From Thysanoteuthis rhombus (taxonomy: Eukaryota > Mollusca > Cephalopoda > Oegopsida > Thysanoteuthidae): DNA of 64,000 bases. This document shows positions 29,901-43,000 of the stretch, in pieces; positions within the stretch are counted from its first letter, which is position 1; each line of letters starts with the position of its first letter. Under the pieces are notes generated by a model, which saw only the letters and a program-made list of their open reading frames with translations, was not told the origin of the DNA and made no database searches. Position numbers and translations under genes: made by a program. Location: the NCBI GenBank assembly GCA_963457665.1, contig OY735225.1, positions 1,094,501 through 1,158,500 of the forward strand, written 5' to 3'.

Positions 29901-32900
29901 TCCATTGTCATATGCCGTTTTTGTTGAATATTTTAAAACTGTCATGAATGTTGAATTATTCTTTAGGTCCATATAGATACCAGGAGTGTCACCTCCATGT
30001 TTGAACTGCTGCGAAAAAAACTGTCCTTGTCTGTGGCCTACCCTCATTTGATGTCAATACTTCAGCATATGTTACTTATACCATGTAAGTATTTCACTTA
30101 ACCACATGTAATTATTAATAGTATAATCGTCTGACTTCTGATTATGGGTTACTCACACACAGTAAAATTGGCATGTCATAGCAAGTTGTTTGTTAGTGCG
30201 ATACTCTTAAAATGATCCAATGTAGAATATAAAGAAATTTCTAGTCCAGTTGACCAACCTGTTTTTGAATAAATAAAGTAAACTCTTGCTATAACAAATT
30301 TTAGCTTTAAACAAACTCATGGATCCAACCGATTCACAGAATGAAGTTTGATAATTGCAGTGAACATAGGAACCATTACAAACTTGGCATAATCCTTGTT
30401 TTATGGTTCAGTTCATTATGGCCTTCAGATCAAGATCTGTGTTGTCTGTTCTTTCCATGTCAACAAAACATAGCATCAACTTCCCATTCTTAGTTTCAAA
30501 TGTTATGTGTTTTAACTGTTTTCTTAATGAATTTTAATTCAATTTGAATTTTCTTTTCTAATTGACACAAAAATGTTATTACGAATCTTATTTGTCATCA
30601 CTGAAGACTGTGTCTTAGCTTTCCTGTTTTAAATTTTGAAGTTTGCCCCATCCACATCCTGCTCTGTCATTTCACAAGTCATTTGATTTCACAAAATCAT
30701 TTTGATTTATAAACTTCAATAACCCTATTTCAACTCCTTACTCGGTGAATTTTGTGTTAGAATGAATATAGTGAACAACAAAATTTCGGCTTTAATGACA
30801 ACACCAATCAGTCTGTTATAGCAAGGGTTTACTGTAATTCAATTAAGTATAAAATGGGGAAAAAATATAAGGGAGTTAACTCCAGGGTATAATTTCTAAT
30901 TACTGTTTTTTATAGAAAAAAGTCAGAGGGATAAGAAACTAATTAATCTATAAATCATGTAAACAATGAATGACTTGACATCAAGCTTAAAGGTCACTGA
31001 AGATCGCTTTCAAGCGAGTATTGTTTGAAACTTATTGATTGGATCAAGATGAGAGAAAAAGATGAACAAAAGAACAATGCGTTTTAAATTCATAATTTAC
31101 AAATAGGCATGAAATAGACATTTTAATATTTTAAAGAAAAATGTCTTTTATTTAGTCTGTCAAAACTAATTGATATTCTGTTCTGTAGATAACAATTCCA
31201 GCAAAAGTGCCAGCCAATGGTTGATTGTTGACCGCATAATTCAGCAGATGGTTCTTCAAGAGAAAAATGGTAAAGACCCAGACATGGCACCAGCGGACAT
31301 AAACTTCACTCATATCATCAGGCAGTAAGTAATTTTTTTGTTAAGTGCATGCATCTCTATTAGACACTTGTCGGTCGGTCAGTCAGTCTGTCGGTCAGTC
31401 CCAGCTATGTCAAACAACAGAAATAAGAAGGAAGGAAGAGGTATGACCTATTTAAGAGATGTGGTGTCATTAAAAGAATGCAACACCATTCAATTTTTTC
31501 ACTAGCTGCTTATGACATCATAATAGAATTTTTGTATTTCCAAAAAGCCGAAATTTGCAAAAATAGCCTCTTGCAATTTTTTTTTTTTTTTTTATCGAAA
31601 AATGATATTTGCAGGATAGTCCCATGTCTCAATATTTTACAAGTATGAGAATCAATTGACTCAAAGGAAGGAAGACTTCTTGCTCTTTTTCCTCCTCTTC
31701 TTGCCTCTATTACCATAGATGGTGGACGCATCATTGAACTTATGGTTCTTGTTTTTTTTACGCATGACTGTAAAGTATCTTTCCACGCCAAGAATATTCA
31801 GGAAGTTATTCTTCGTAAAGGAAAATTATTTTACTCTGACATATAATCATGATTAAAGAAATCTGTCTTGGTGCATATGGACTGCAATTACTTGAAAACT
31901 AGCCATTGCACGAAATTTCTTCTCACCAGATATATTTGTCAGCACTCAAGACTGGAGTTTGAAGTTTTTTGGATCAGCGGTTCTTGCAAAATCTAATAAA
32001 AATGAGTAAAGATTTACCAATTATAGAATTTTCTTCATGGTTTTTATAAATTATCTTCCTTGATTTCTGCTTTTGCTCTTTAAAATTACCTAGATATAAA
32101 ATATCTGAATATGTAACACTGGAAAGAAAGAAATAAAATACTTCAAAGCCATAGTTTTGTACAACACAGATAATTATTTTTGATGACAATTACAGCCTCT
32201 TCCAACAAGCAACTTCAGAATGGGTACTGCCCTGGTAGCTTTGAACAAGGAAATGATGTATCGAATCAATTCATGAATCTGTTTTATTTCTTGGAGTATT
32301 TCTTTGGAACAATATCAAGTTATTGCTTATAATTTCAAGAAAAATCTTCAACATTCTGAGATTATTTTCAGACAATCAATCTCATTCTTCTTGTTATTTT
32401 TGTTGGTTACACTACATTTTGGCCAGTCTGTTCTTCAGCCTTACTCAGGTGTTTTATCCATAAATGAATAAAGGGATTCTTTTTTTTTTCACACTAGCAT
32501 CCAGTAAAAGTAGCAAACAGAAAGCTGTAGAATGTATTGTTTCAAATGTTGTAGGACCAATGAAAATAACAAGAATGATTTTAATTGTCCAGATAATTCT
32601 TAGAACGATGTTAAGTATTTAATATTAAGTATACTGAAATTCAGTATAAAACTTTAATGGTTTAGTTTTATATTGAATTTTATCATTTCATCAAAATCTA
32701 ATAATTTTTAATAATTTTCTCCATCCACAGAATTGCTTGTGAAAATGATATAAAATCATTTCAACAGAAAATGCGAGAAATAGAAAAATCCAATGATGAG
32801 CTGAATTCTAAACTTGTCAAGAAAGAAAGAGAATGCGAAGTGAAATCACAAGAAAAGGTTTGTGAAAACTCTTATTTTTATCATAGCACACAGTTTGCAT

Positions 32901-33618
32901 TGTATATATGATACCTTCATCCGAATTATAAAGTAACTATATTATTTGTATAGTTAGAATGTATGTTAACTACACTGTCTTTATTTACATATAATATTTT
33001 GTTCAAAAGGACACTTGATTGTGATACATGGTCAACTGAAGACAGAGCACATGATCAGATCACATGATTTATTTATAAGTATGATTGCATGGCTTCAACA
33101 ATGAAAACCTTTTTAAAAAGTGACCAGCTAGCCACAGCAGATAATAAGAAAGAGAGGTTAGATTCCACTCAAGTCTTGCCACCCATAGGTTCAAACGGTC
33201 TGATGAAATGGATTTTTAGTTTGAGTGAAGAAACTTCAGCCTTTCGTCAACCTCTCGTTCTCTCTTCAAATAACATTTTGAATTAAGCAAGAAATCTTAA
33301 CCAAAACGACTGTATTCTGAATTGAATTTTTCATAAGTCCTACTAATAGACTGGAAAGATCATCACTGGCCCCTCCATTAAACTTATATTACAAAATATT
33401 TACTAAGCTTAACTTTGTTCAACACAAAACCTGTGATAAAAAAATTATGATGAAAGAAAATACTAGTCAAAAATAGTTGACAAAGCCAGTGTGTGAAACG
33501 CCCAGTGAGGATTAAATCCATTTGAGGAGTAGCTTGTTTATAACAATTGAAAAATCACACACAGAGAAAGAAAAGTGGTTTGAAAGAATCAAAATATAAA
33601 CTATTGCTCTGCAACAAG

Positions 33619-33654
<36 letters not shown>

Positions 33655-36600
33655 CAGAGATCATATGATAAAAATCATTAGTCTTTGTTTATGCTTTTAG
33701 AAACTATGTTGTTTTGAGACCACTATCAGACATGTTTGACCATGAGTGAATAGCTTTTAGCTGCTATATTGGGTCACTTAGTGCAGAGGAAGTGTTGTGC
33801 CTAAGTTCCATTCCCCCCCCCCCTCAACTATGCTGACAGTTTCCATAGTAGAGAAGTGCGCAGTACATTTGGAAATCAGCATGGCTGCAAGGAACTGCCT
33901 CCCCTGGTGGTTACGGTGCCTGGTATTCCCAGATGGTTACCCATCTAGGTACTGACCAGGCTCAATGTTGCTTAACTTTGGTGATCATATGAGGACAAGT
34001 GTATCCAATGCAATTCAGACATAACAATGCTGATGCATTATGCCTGTACAGAATTATCAGAAAATTTTGCTGATTTGTTCCCATTGATTTACTGTGACGA
34101 GTCTCAAAAACAATACCTGGAATTGTGAACTTGTCGTATCAGGAGAGGTTACAGGTTTTGAGACTACCAACATTATGCTACTGTTGTTACAGAGGCAATC
34201 TGATCGAAAAGTTATCGTACATAGTCAGATTTAGTAGTCAGAAGTTCAATGTATACAAAGAGAGCCATGTGAAAAAAAAAAAAAAAAGGGCTGAGTCACT
34301 GATCATTGGAACAATCTTCCAGAGGGAATATTGGAGGCACTGAACCTGAATGCATTCAAGAGCTGCCTGGATAGATAGTAGGTGCAAAAATGGATCATTT
34401 ACTGCCCTGATGAAAATCTCTATGCATTGCCAAATAAGATACAAAGTGATTGACATATGTTAGAGCCTGGTACAAGCGGCCATCATTAATGCCTTATCCA
34501 AACATAAACTTATCATTATTTCTCAATTTTCTCTTTTTTTTCTTGTCCAACAGGAGGATCTAATATCAACAGTAAATAAGATGAAGACCAAGCTTGAAAA
34601 GGAGACGTCCAGTCACCAAGAAACTAAACAACAATTGGTGGACATGACAGCCCTGATTCGTGAGCTACAGGGTCAGGTAAGGATTATTTGAACACACTGC
34701 CTTGTTTTTTTCAAAATTCTGTTTTTGAATTAATCCAAAAATAATGATTGAGATTCAAAGAGTTTTCCAGACAAAATCTTCACAGCTTATGATGTTCATA
34801 TAAAGTTTTGACCGATTCCTTCAAAAGCCTTCCTCAGACATATGTAATATCTGGAAATAAAAGGTCTTTTTTTAAAATCTTTTTTGATTCTGGTACTGCA
34901 AAGTGGAAAAACTGTCTCAAACAAAAAATCTGAAAGTTAACAGCAACATTCATGAAAATTGTCAGAAAAACTTTGGATGTTAATGGCCATTCCTGAAAAT
35001 TATAGACAATTGTTATGAGATTGCAGGAAAAAAGATTTTATTTTAAAGTATAATTTTCCCAAAAGGTAAATCTGTACTTTGAAGTAAACAATATGAAATG
35101 ATAAAATATCACTTTTAGATTCATCTACCATTGAAAAGCTTATTTTTTCCAAATTAATTTTCGTGTATGTATGCATCGATAAGTTTAACCTTTTTACTTC
35201 CTCTCTTCATTCCATTATGTAATTTCTTTACCGTAATTTCTAGAATGATTTAATAACAAAAAAAAATCACAAATCTTCAAATATTGTCTTTTACACTCTG
35301 GTGCCTGTCCTTTTTCAGTTGGAGAATGAATGTGCCGAGAAGAAGAAGCTACAATACCTGGTCTCAACGGGGAGCTTACCGGACGATGCCAAAATGGATT
35401 TCTCATCGGCATCGCTCGGATTCAAGTCAAGTAGCAATCTCATCACCGATCGTGTCATTTCTGCAGCACCACCATTGCCTCCAAGTTTACCCAGGGATCT
35501 CCTGGACTCTCATAAAGCTAGACCACCACCACCTCCTCCACCACCACCACCACCACCATCAATCGGGGGAGGACCTCCTCCACCCCCTCCCATGGGTATA
35601 TATGGATTTCATCTTATGACAATTCTTTTTTTTTTTTTGTTCCTTAATGTGGTGTATATATGATGTATGTATATGGTATCCCTCGAAATATGGCATACAA
35701 TACTTTGTTGATAATTGTTACTAGTCTATGGTCCATTGCTTTATTGATGGTTTTCTGAAGCGTGCAAATAAAAAATTTATGCCATACCTGTACTTCGGAT
35801 AAATGAATAATCACCTGTGTGTGTATTAGAACTGATTATGTGAAAAATTATCTAATGTTATCTTGAAGGATAGATCTTTTTATCCAAAATCATTTTTTTA
35901 GAAATAGATCTTTTATCAAATCATTTTTTTTTTAATAGATCTTTCATCCAAAATTGAAATAATTTAAGATAGATGATGTATTTTTCTTCTAAAGATAAAT
36001 AAATCCTTTATCCACAATTTCTTTTTTATCTTGAAAAAAGATCTTTGATCCAAATAACCTATAAAATACCGACACAATAATTGGCATTGTTGGTCCAAAA
36101 TGATCACAGAGACCACAAGAGCATTTTTAAAAAATTTTTTTAAACCCTCAAAATTATTTTTGAATGGTGCTTAGTGATGTACTCATACAAATTTTCAAGG
36201 CTTCAGCCCTCAAGATGCACCTGGACCATCTGGAGACACACACAAAGTATCTGTTGACCACTTAGCTGGTCAGTTGGGGTGGGCCATTTTTGGGTTGCAG
36301 CAATTTGGTATTAGGTCACCAAAACTGGTGAAATGTTTAAGGGATAATTTAAGAGTTCAACCCCGACCCAATAACACTTTAATGCTTTCATGTTAGTTTG
36401 AATGTTCATTGCCTTTAATCAATAGATAAATGGGTATTGAATTAAATATTATATGAATGTGCATATTAAGCAATTATGTACTTGGTGACAACATTCTTTC
36501 GCTTACTCCCTCTTCAACATTATTATGTCTACACATTCTTCTCATTTAGGTTATATATTTTAAAATGAGTCACTTTAATCTAGAAAATTAGTGCAATCTA

Positions 36601-38249
36601 TTGTGACCAGAGTGAACCCAGATATTTTAGAAATAACAGAGACTAATCTCCCTTAGCATTGGATAGTTATCTCCATTACCAAATTTTTTAATTACTTATG
36701 ATAGACAGACTGACGCGTTTCTTATTATAAGATAGACTGTCTATAGATTTTGTTTGTTTCTACATTTCTTCTTTTATGTTCCACTTTAGCATGATTTCCC
36801 TTTATGCAAATAAAAGTCTGTTACTGTTTGTTATTAAACTCTTGGGACTGTGAATCATGAAGTGGGTGATTCAAGGGGATTCATTGATGGTGATTAAGGC
36901 AATGGAAACAATGATTTTCCTGGAGTGACTGTCACAATACAATGAAAGCAATCTTTTCGAATGAAGTTACTGAAAATCAAATCTTCCCAATGCCATTTAG
37001 TGACAAACAAAGAAATTTTGGCCAATTGATATATACACACTCATATACAAATTCTTAAAATTGGCATATTTCTTTTAATCGATTCAAATATTGAGAATTG
37101 CAAAAAATAAGCAAGATTTCTGGAATATGCTTTTCTATTTCAAGGTAAAAATGCTGCTCAAATGCAACAAAAATAATTTGCATCAGTTTTGGTATGTCAA
37201 TTGCTTTTTTGAATGAAGCTAGTTTAAGCTAAATAGAACATACATTTTGGCCAATCAATATATGCACACACACATACACAGCCCTTCTGTTTCATGGCAT
37301 GCCTACAAAAGGTGCTTTCCTTTCATATAATCCCCAAAATTTAAATATTGTTGTAATTTTATCTCTTCTACTTTGTAACTACAGTAGAGAAACTCAGTGT
37401 GACATGATTTTTAGTTTGGATACATTAGTGTTGTATCATAGATTCTTTGTGGTCAAGAACTCCTCAAATCTACATTCAAGTCATCCTGAGTGTTTTCCTT
37501 TGAAACAGATTCCAGTTACCGATACATGGCATAGCCAGTAGGAAAAAAAATAACAAATATACTGATCAGACCAACCCATTCACCATAATGCATATAATGT
37601 AGACTATTCCATATTTCATATCTCGGGTTGCCTTACTATGCCATCAGTAGTAACTGTCTCAGCCAACATTAGAGGCAACTCTGATCTAACATCTCCTCAT
37701 CAAGCATTTTTGTTAACCTGATACAAATTATGGAATCTGATAAATGCTGTTGCTCCATCCATGATGTACCTAACAGGATGTTCATTGTCAGTATGTTTAT
37801 ACAGTAATATGAAAGGTTAACACAGGGTATTGTTAAGTAAAATACTTTTATTCATTTTGAGTGAAAAAATATGATTGACACATTGGCAATGGAAGTTGAA
37901 GCTGGAGTTATTTTATCAGCAGCCAGCAAACACACAGACACAAAAACAGCAGAATTCATATTTGCTTGTTTGCTTTACCCTCTTCCTCTCTTTCTGTTTG
38001 TTATCACAGACTGACTGAAAGTTTGCAAATTGTAATCAGGATTAAAATCCTCATGTTATTATAATTGATTTTGGTTTCATCTGTCTTTTTGTTATTTGAA
38101 TTTTCAGCTCCAATGGGAATCTCCTCTACTGACAGCTCCACTTCGCTGAGAAGAAAGAATATTCCAACTTCTTCCCAGCCGTTGAAGTCTTTCAACTGGT
38201 CCAAACTGCCAGATGTAAGTGCAATATCTCCATATCTCTTTGTGTTCAG

Positions 38250-38291
<42 letters not shown>

Positions 38292-39968
38292 AATAAGAAA
38301 TGGATTTATATGATCTGACAGAATGATTATAAATTGCGTTATATTATATAGAAGCTCTTATTTGAAATGATCAACCGATATTACACTGTGAATGTATCAT
38401 TTGGCCTAGACATCATAGAATAAACAATTAAAGAAAATTGAGTTGCAGCAGGAAATCGAACATGCAACCAATAGGGTTCCCGCTTCAACATAGTATTGCT
38501 CTTGCCATTGAGCTAAACAGCTGCTGGTAGCGCAACTGCCCCAATAACTGATTTCACTCCAAATTCTCATCTTGTTTACTCTTGGTCTATATCTGTTCTA
38601 TTTGTCTCTTTATTTGTTGTTGAGAAATGGATATAAGTTATTTGGGTCTTTGCATTACCTGCAGCTGTTTAGGTCAATGGTAAGAGCAACACTATTTCAA
38701 AGCAGGAACCCTATTGGTTGCTTTTCCATTACGTTTACTCCTATAATATAAACTTTTAATACCATAAATCGTTTGATACTGCTCCTAATTGACTGCAGAG
38801 TTCTTGGGTAGAAGGGAAAAAATTTGGTAATATTTTTTCCATTAAAGGAGTTAAAGGAATTTACCAAATGTAGAAAGGGAGGTAACTTTGAACAGTAGTT
38901 ATTACCCTTGTTCTTAACAAAAATTTTCTTATATGAAACTAACAGTTAATGTTGCTAAAATGCTTTGTTAGAATTGATGATTGTTTTCATCTCTTATTAC
39001 CAACCATTTCCTTCTTTTAATGTGAAACCTTGCAATCATTAGAAACTATCAACCATTTTTTAAGTTGGTCTGTCTGGTATATCTATTACATGTACAGGTA
39101 TTACCAATGGAGCTAGAGGGCTGGAAAATTAAACTATGTGTAAAAAAAAAAAAAAAATTTGTTTTTTGTGGGTTTTTTTCTAAATTCCCCCTCTGAATAA
39201 TGGGGGGGGGTAATTTTCAATGTAAATTTATGCTAAATCGATTCCTTAGTTTGTGTCTAGCAGCATTCACACTTGGTTTTTTGGGTTTTTTGAAAATTCA
39301 GATTTTTTCCGAATGATCATTGCCCAACAAAAGGCGAGTGGGTAACTTGTTCATTATTTACCCCTTTTCTCCAACCTTTCAATTGATCAACACTCCCTCG
39401 ACATGGTATGCTGCCAAAAGACATTGGTCAGATGACAGTCTCTATTGAATGACTAACCAGACCTGTCTCAGCAATTCCTTATAACGTATTTTTTTTCTCT
39501 TTTTAAGCCAAAAGTCTTTGTACTCTTCAGATATTGTCTTCTTCTTACTTTTTCAGACCAAACTAAATGGATCCGTTTGGGCAGATCTGGATGATACAAA
39601 GGTGTGTAAAATCATTTTAATTTTTATTTTTCCTATTGTCTCTACTTGCTGGAAATTCTTTCGTGAATGATCTATCTATATATAATGAACTGTGCAACTT
39701 TCTCTATTTCTCTGTCCATTTACATTTTGCTGATAAAAAATACATCCTAATTGCCATTTGATACAATGAATTCTTCCTCTTGAACAAGTTCAGTCACTTT
39801 TTAATAAAACCTGAGATGAAATCAATAAGACATAAACATGTAATTACACTATTAATAGCTTTGAAGGTGTGAACTATCAAATCCCAATACTATTAAGTGA
39901 ATATGAAGAAGCCACTCTAAACTACGCGTAGATATATTTGCTAAATGCATTATAGCCTCCAGTGTGTG

Positions 39969-40033
<65 letters not shown>

Positions 40034-43000
40034 CCTACACCCTTCTAAAATCTTGAATTACCCACATTGAATTACCTACATATTCACGCAGAATATAACA
40101 ATGTAGACACACTTTCCCCTCATATGAAAACATGCTTCTACACACACTATGATTTTGTCAATGACAGTTACTGGACTAAACTACAGGTTCACACACAAAA
40201 CCCTTCCCATTTCCACTTATACACAAGTGATTTCATCTCTGACGCAAAGACATCTTCTTTTTCGCCAATGAAGATAACAAATTTAGAAAAACAATAACCC
40301 TGCATCATCTCCCCCGCTTCCTCTCTCCAAACCTTGTTATTCACAAAAATTGAACGATTTTTCCCATTTGACAACAAGAGCAAACACCCTCTCAAAACAT
40401 GTAACAGGAATAAATACAATCAGCTTCCAGACTTTTGTGTTTCCATATTGTATACTAAATTCACCATTTATATATCTTTTCTAAACAAAAATCATCTCGT
40501 AGAAATTTGAATATTTTTGAATGACAAACCAGGTCTGTAATTGTTTTTTTCCCTTCTACTTCTTTTCTAACAGCTCTACAGAACTCTTGACCTCAAAGAC
40601 TTTGAAAGGACATTTTCTGCCTACCAACGAAAAGGGGGTCAATTAGAAGAGGAAGAAGACAAAAGCTTAAACAGCAAACCCAAGGCAAAAGAGTTGTCTG
40701 TAATTGATGGAAGACGTGCACAGAATTGTACAATCCTGCTGTCCAAACTAAAACTTACCAATGATGAATTGGCCACTGCTATTCTGAATATGGATGAGCA
40801 AGAAGATCTTCCCAAAGATATGCTGGAGCAGCTGCTGAAATTTGTACCAACATCTGAGGAGAGCCAACTCTTATCGGAGCACAGCCATGAAATTGACCAA
40901 ATGGCTCGGGCAGATAGATTCCTATTTGAAATGAGCAAGTATGTATCTTCTGCTTTATTAATATATCAACAAGAATTTTGTTCATTAGATGTTAGGCTAT
41001 CTTGTTTCTTTTACTGGCTATAAAAAGTATTTTTCATTACTTTAAAAAGAATAAGGTTGCTTAGTTAATATGTGTATAAATGTGTGTCTTTGTCTCTATC
41101 TATTTTTTTGAAGGGTTATTGGAATATTCCCAGAGTAATCAAAAACAAATCTGGAATTTTCCAAAGATAGATATGTTGAAACATGGTCCACAATCTCATT
41201 AGTGACCCTAGAAACTTTGGTGGACAAAGCTCTCCTTGAGTTATGTGGTGACTGACCAAAAAAAACTTTTAGTGAATTACAGCAATCTGGAATAGACCCT
41301 TGACTGGCCCAGAAATGAGCATGCCACTCAGAAACCAGTGTTCAACCTAAAGAACACTCACCAAAAATCTGACAAAGCATTTCATGGTCTATGTAGCAGA
41401 TTTGCCAAACTTTATGCAAAATTGAACGCAGATCGCAGTGATGTTCTCTTACAACACCTCAAAATCTTGCATAATACGAGAACACAAGTAAATAGCATAA
41501 AGCTTATTGGCAAACAATCAGAAAGCTGGGTAACAATGAGTGCCAGCTGAGCACGCATTTCCTTTTAATAATAAAATCACAGCGTGAAGAGTTGGAGAAT
41601 CTTCCAATATTACCTTGTGTGTGTTTGTATAATATATATATATATATGTGTGTGTGTTTGAGTGTGTCTTTCTTTTTCTGTATTTTGAGTGTGCATACTT
41701 GTCTCTCCCTATATAATTGTGTGTGTCATTTTTATATACATATATATATATTTAAATGTGTGTGTGTGTCATTTTTTTTATATATATTTTACTTTGCAAA
41801 TATAATTTTAGTTTAATTTTTCCAACACTTACATGTAAAACATAACTCATTAAAAACCAATTCCACTGTTCCTGATTTGAAATCTAAATGGCTTCAAAAA
41901 ACATGAATGATACCTGCTAATCCAGCCATAGATGACTAAAGCCTCTTTCTCATTTTAACAGTTGTTGATGCCAAAAGCCCATGGTTTTAATTCCTGATTA
42001 TTCATGCTAAATTCCTTGGTCGGAAATGACCGAAATAAACTAACAACATCTCTTGAAAATCCAGGGCCTGGTTTGATTCACAGCATGATTTTCAAAATGT
42101 TTTGTTGCACAACCATGATAGACGAGATTATCCGTCGTACAACCATGGGTCTCCCATTGCCCCACCATGGGCATGACTGAAGAATCCAGTCTGTAGGAAT
42201 CTTTGGGTAGTCAACCTAAAGACATCACCTTCTCTTCCTATGCACTCTTGTTGTGGCCATAGGAACATCCTTATGCTTCTGTAAGCTCTACATGCTGTAA
42301 CACCACAATTTTTAAACTGAGGGCTTCCGGCATCCAAACCTTGAAAGTGAAAACTAGGCTTAAGGCATTGTCTTTTCCAATAAAACTAGTCAAGATCAAA
42401 TTCTATAGCATTTCAAATTCTAAAATATTGAAAAGCTTTAAATTATGGCTTTGGTTTCAAAATCCCGGAAGTTTACTAACCATGACAGGCACCTGAAGAA
42501 GCCTGGTGGGTACAAAGACCAAAACATTAGGACTATAACGACCATAATATTTTGAGTAAATCAGTGTGCAATGATATACCTGTATCTCTGAAATTCAGAT
42601 AAAAACTACAAATCATTTATTTATTTCTTTTTCAGAATTGTTCACTATGAACAAAGGTTGAAGGCTTTGTATTTCAAGAAGAAGTTCCAAGAAAGAATGT
42701 CAGACTGCAAACCAAAAATAGAAAGTAAGAATTGTTTTGTTAATTTTTCACTTTTTTGTTAATCAAGGAATATACTTTATGCTCAGTTTACTTTTTCTTA
42801 TCTATGTTGATAATTTCAAAGTTGCTATCCAAAGTCACATTTTTTATCTTTTAACCTGCATAGTACCTGTAAAAAAATTACAAGGTTATTTACATATCAC
42901 TCTCTAGCCCTCTGCATAGGATCAGAATAAAGAATGTGCTCTGTGCCTAAGATGAAATTGTCACTCCCTAGATCTTCTGCCTCAGAGTATAGTATCTGTG

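Larger units (their letters stand above)
27711..29966 (+). other. Daam intron between exons 7 and 8
   Basis: Contains two reverse-transcriptase relics, one per strand (27960-28290 plus, 29215-29415 minus). 28300-29210 and 29420-29960 show nothing clear. Confidence 0.7.
32858..34553 (+). other. Daam intron between exons 10 and 11
   Basis: Contains a (TA)n tract, a 5S rRNA-derived segment (minus) and a LINE tail (plus). 32870-33600 is unremarkable. Confidence 0.7.
38215..39556 (+). other. Daam intron between exons 13 and 14
   Basis: Contains a (TA)n tract, a minus SINE followed by a plus-strand SINE fragment, and repeat A copy 8. 38735-39035 shows nothing. Confidence 0.75.
39602..40573 (+). 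other. Daam intron between exons 14 and 15
   Basis: Contains a compound microsatellite. 40060-40510 is unassigned, and a possible repeat A right end lies at 40515-40540. Confidence 0.6.

Noticed and set aside
35284-35619. Frame with a poly-His run overlapping FH1
   Set aside because: Shadow of the FH1 exon in another frame; the homologous frame is the Pro-rich one.
40067-40297. 76-codon frame before exon 15
   Set aside because: No family similarity; lies in an intron and is not joined by splice signals.
42128-42337. Minus-strand frame with [14 protein letters not shown]
   Set aside because: Looks like an old repeat, but I could not match it to a family; too weak to call.
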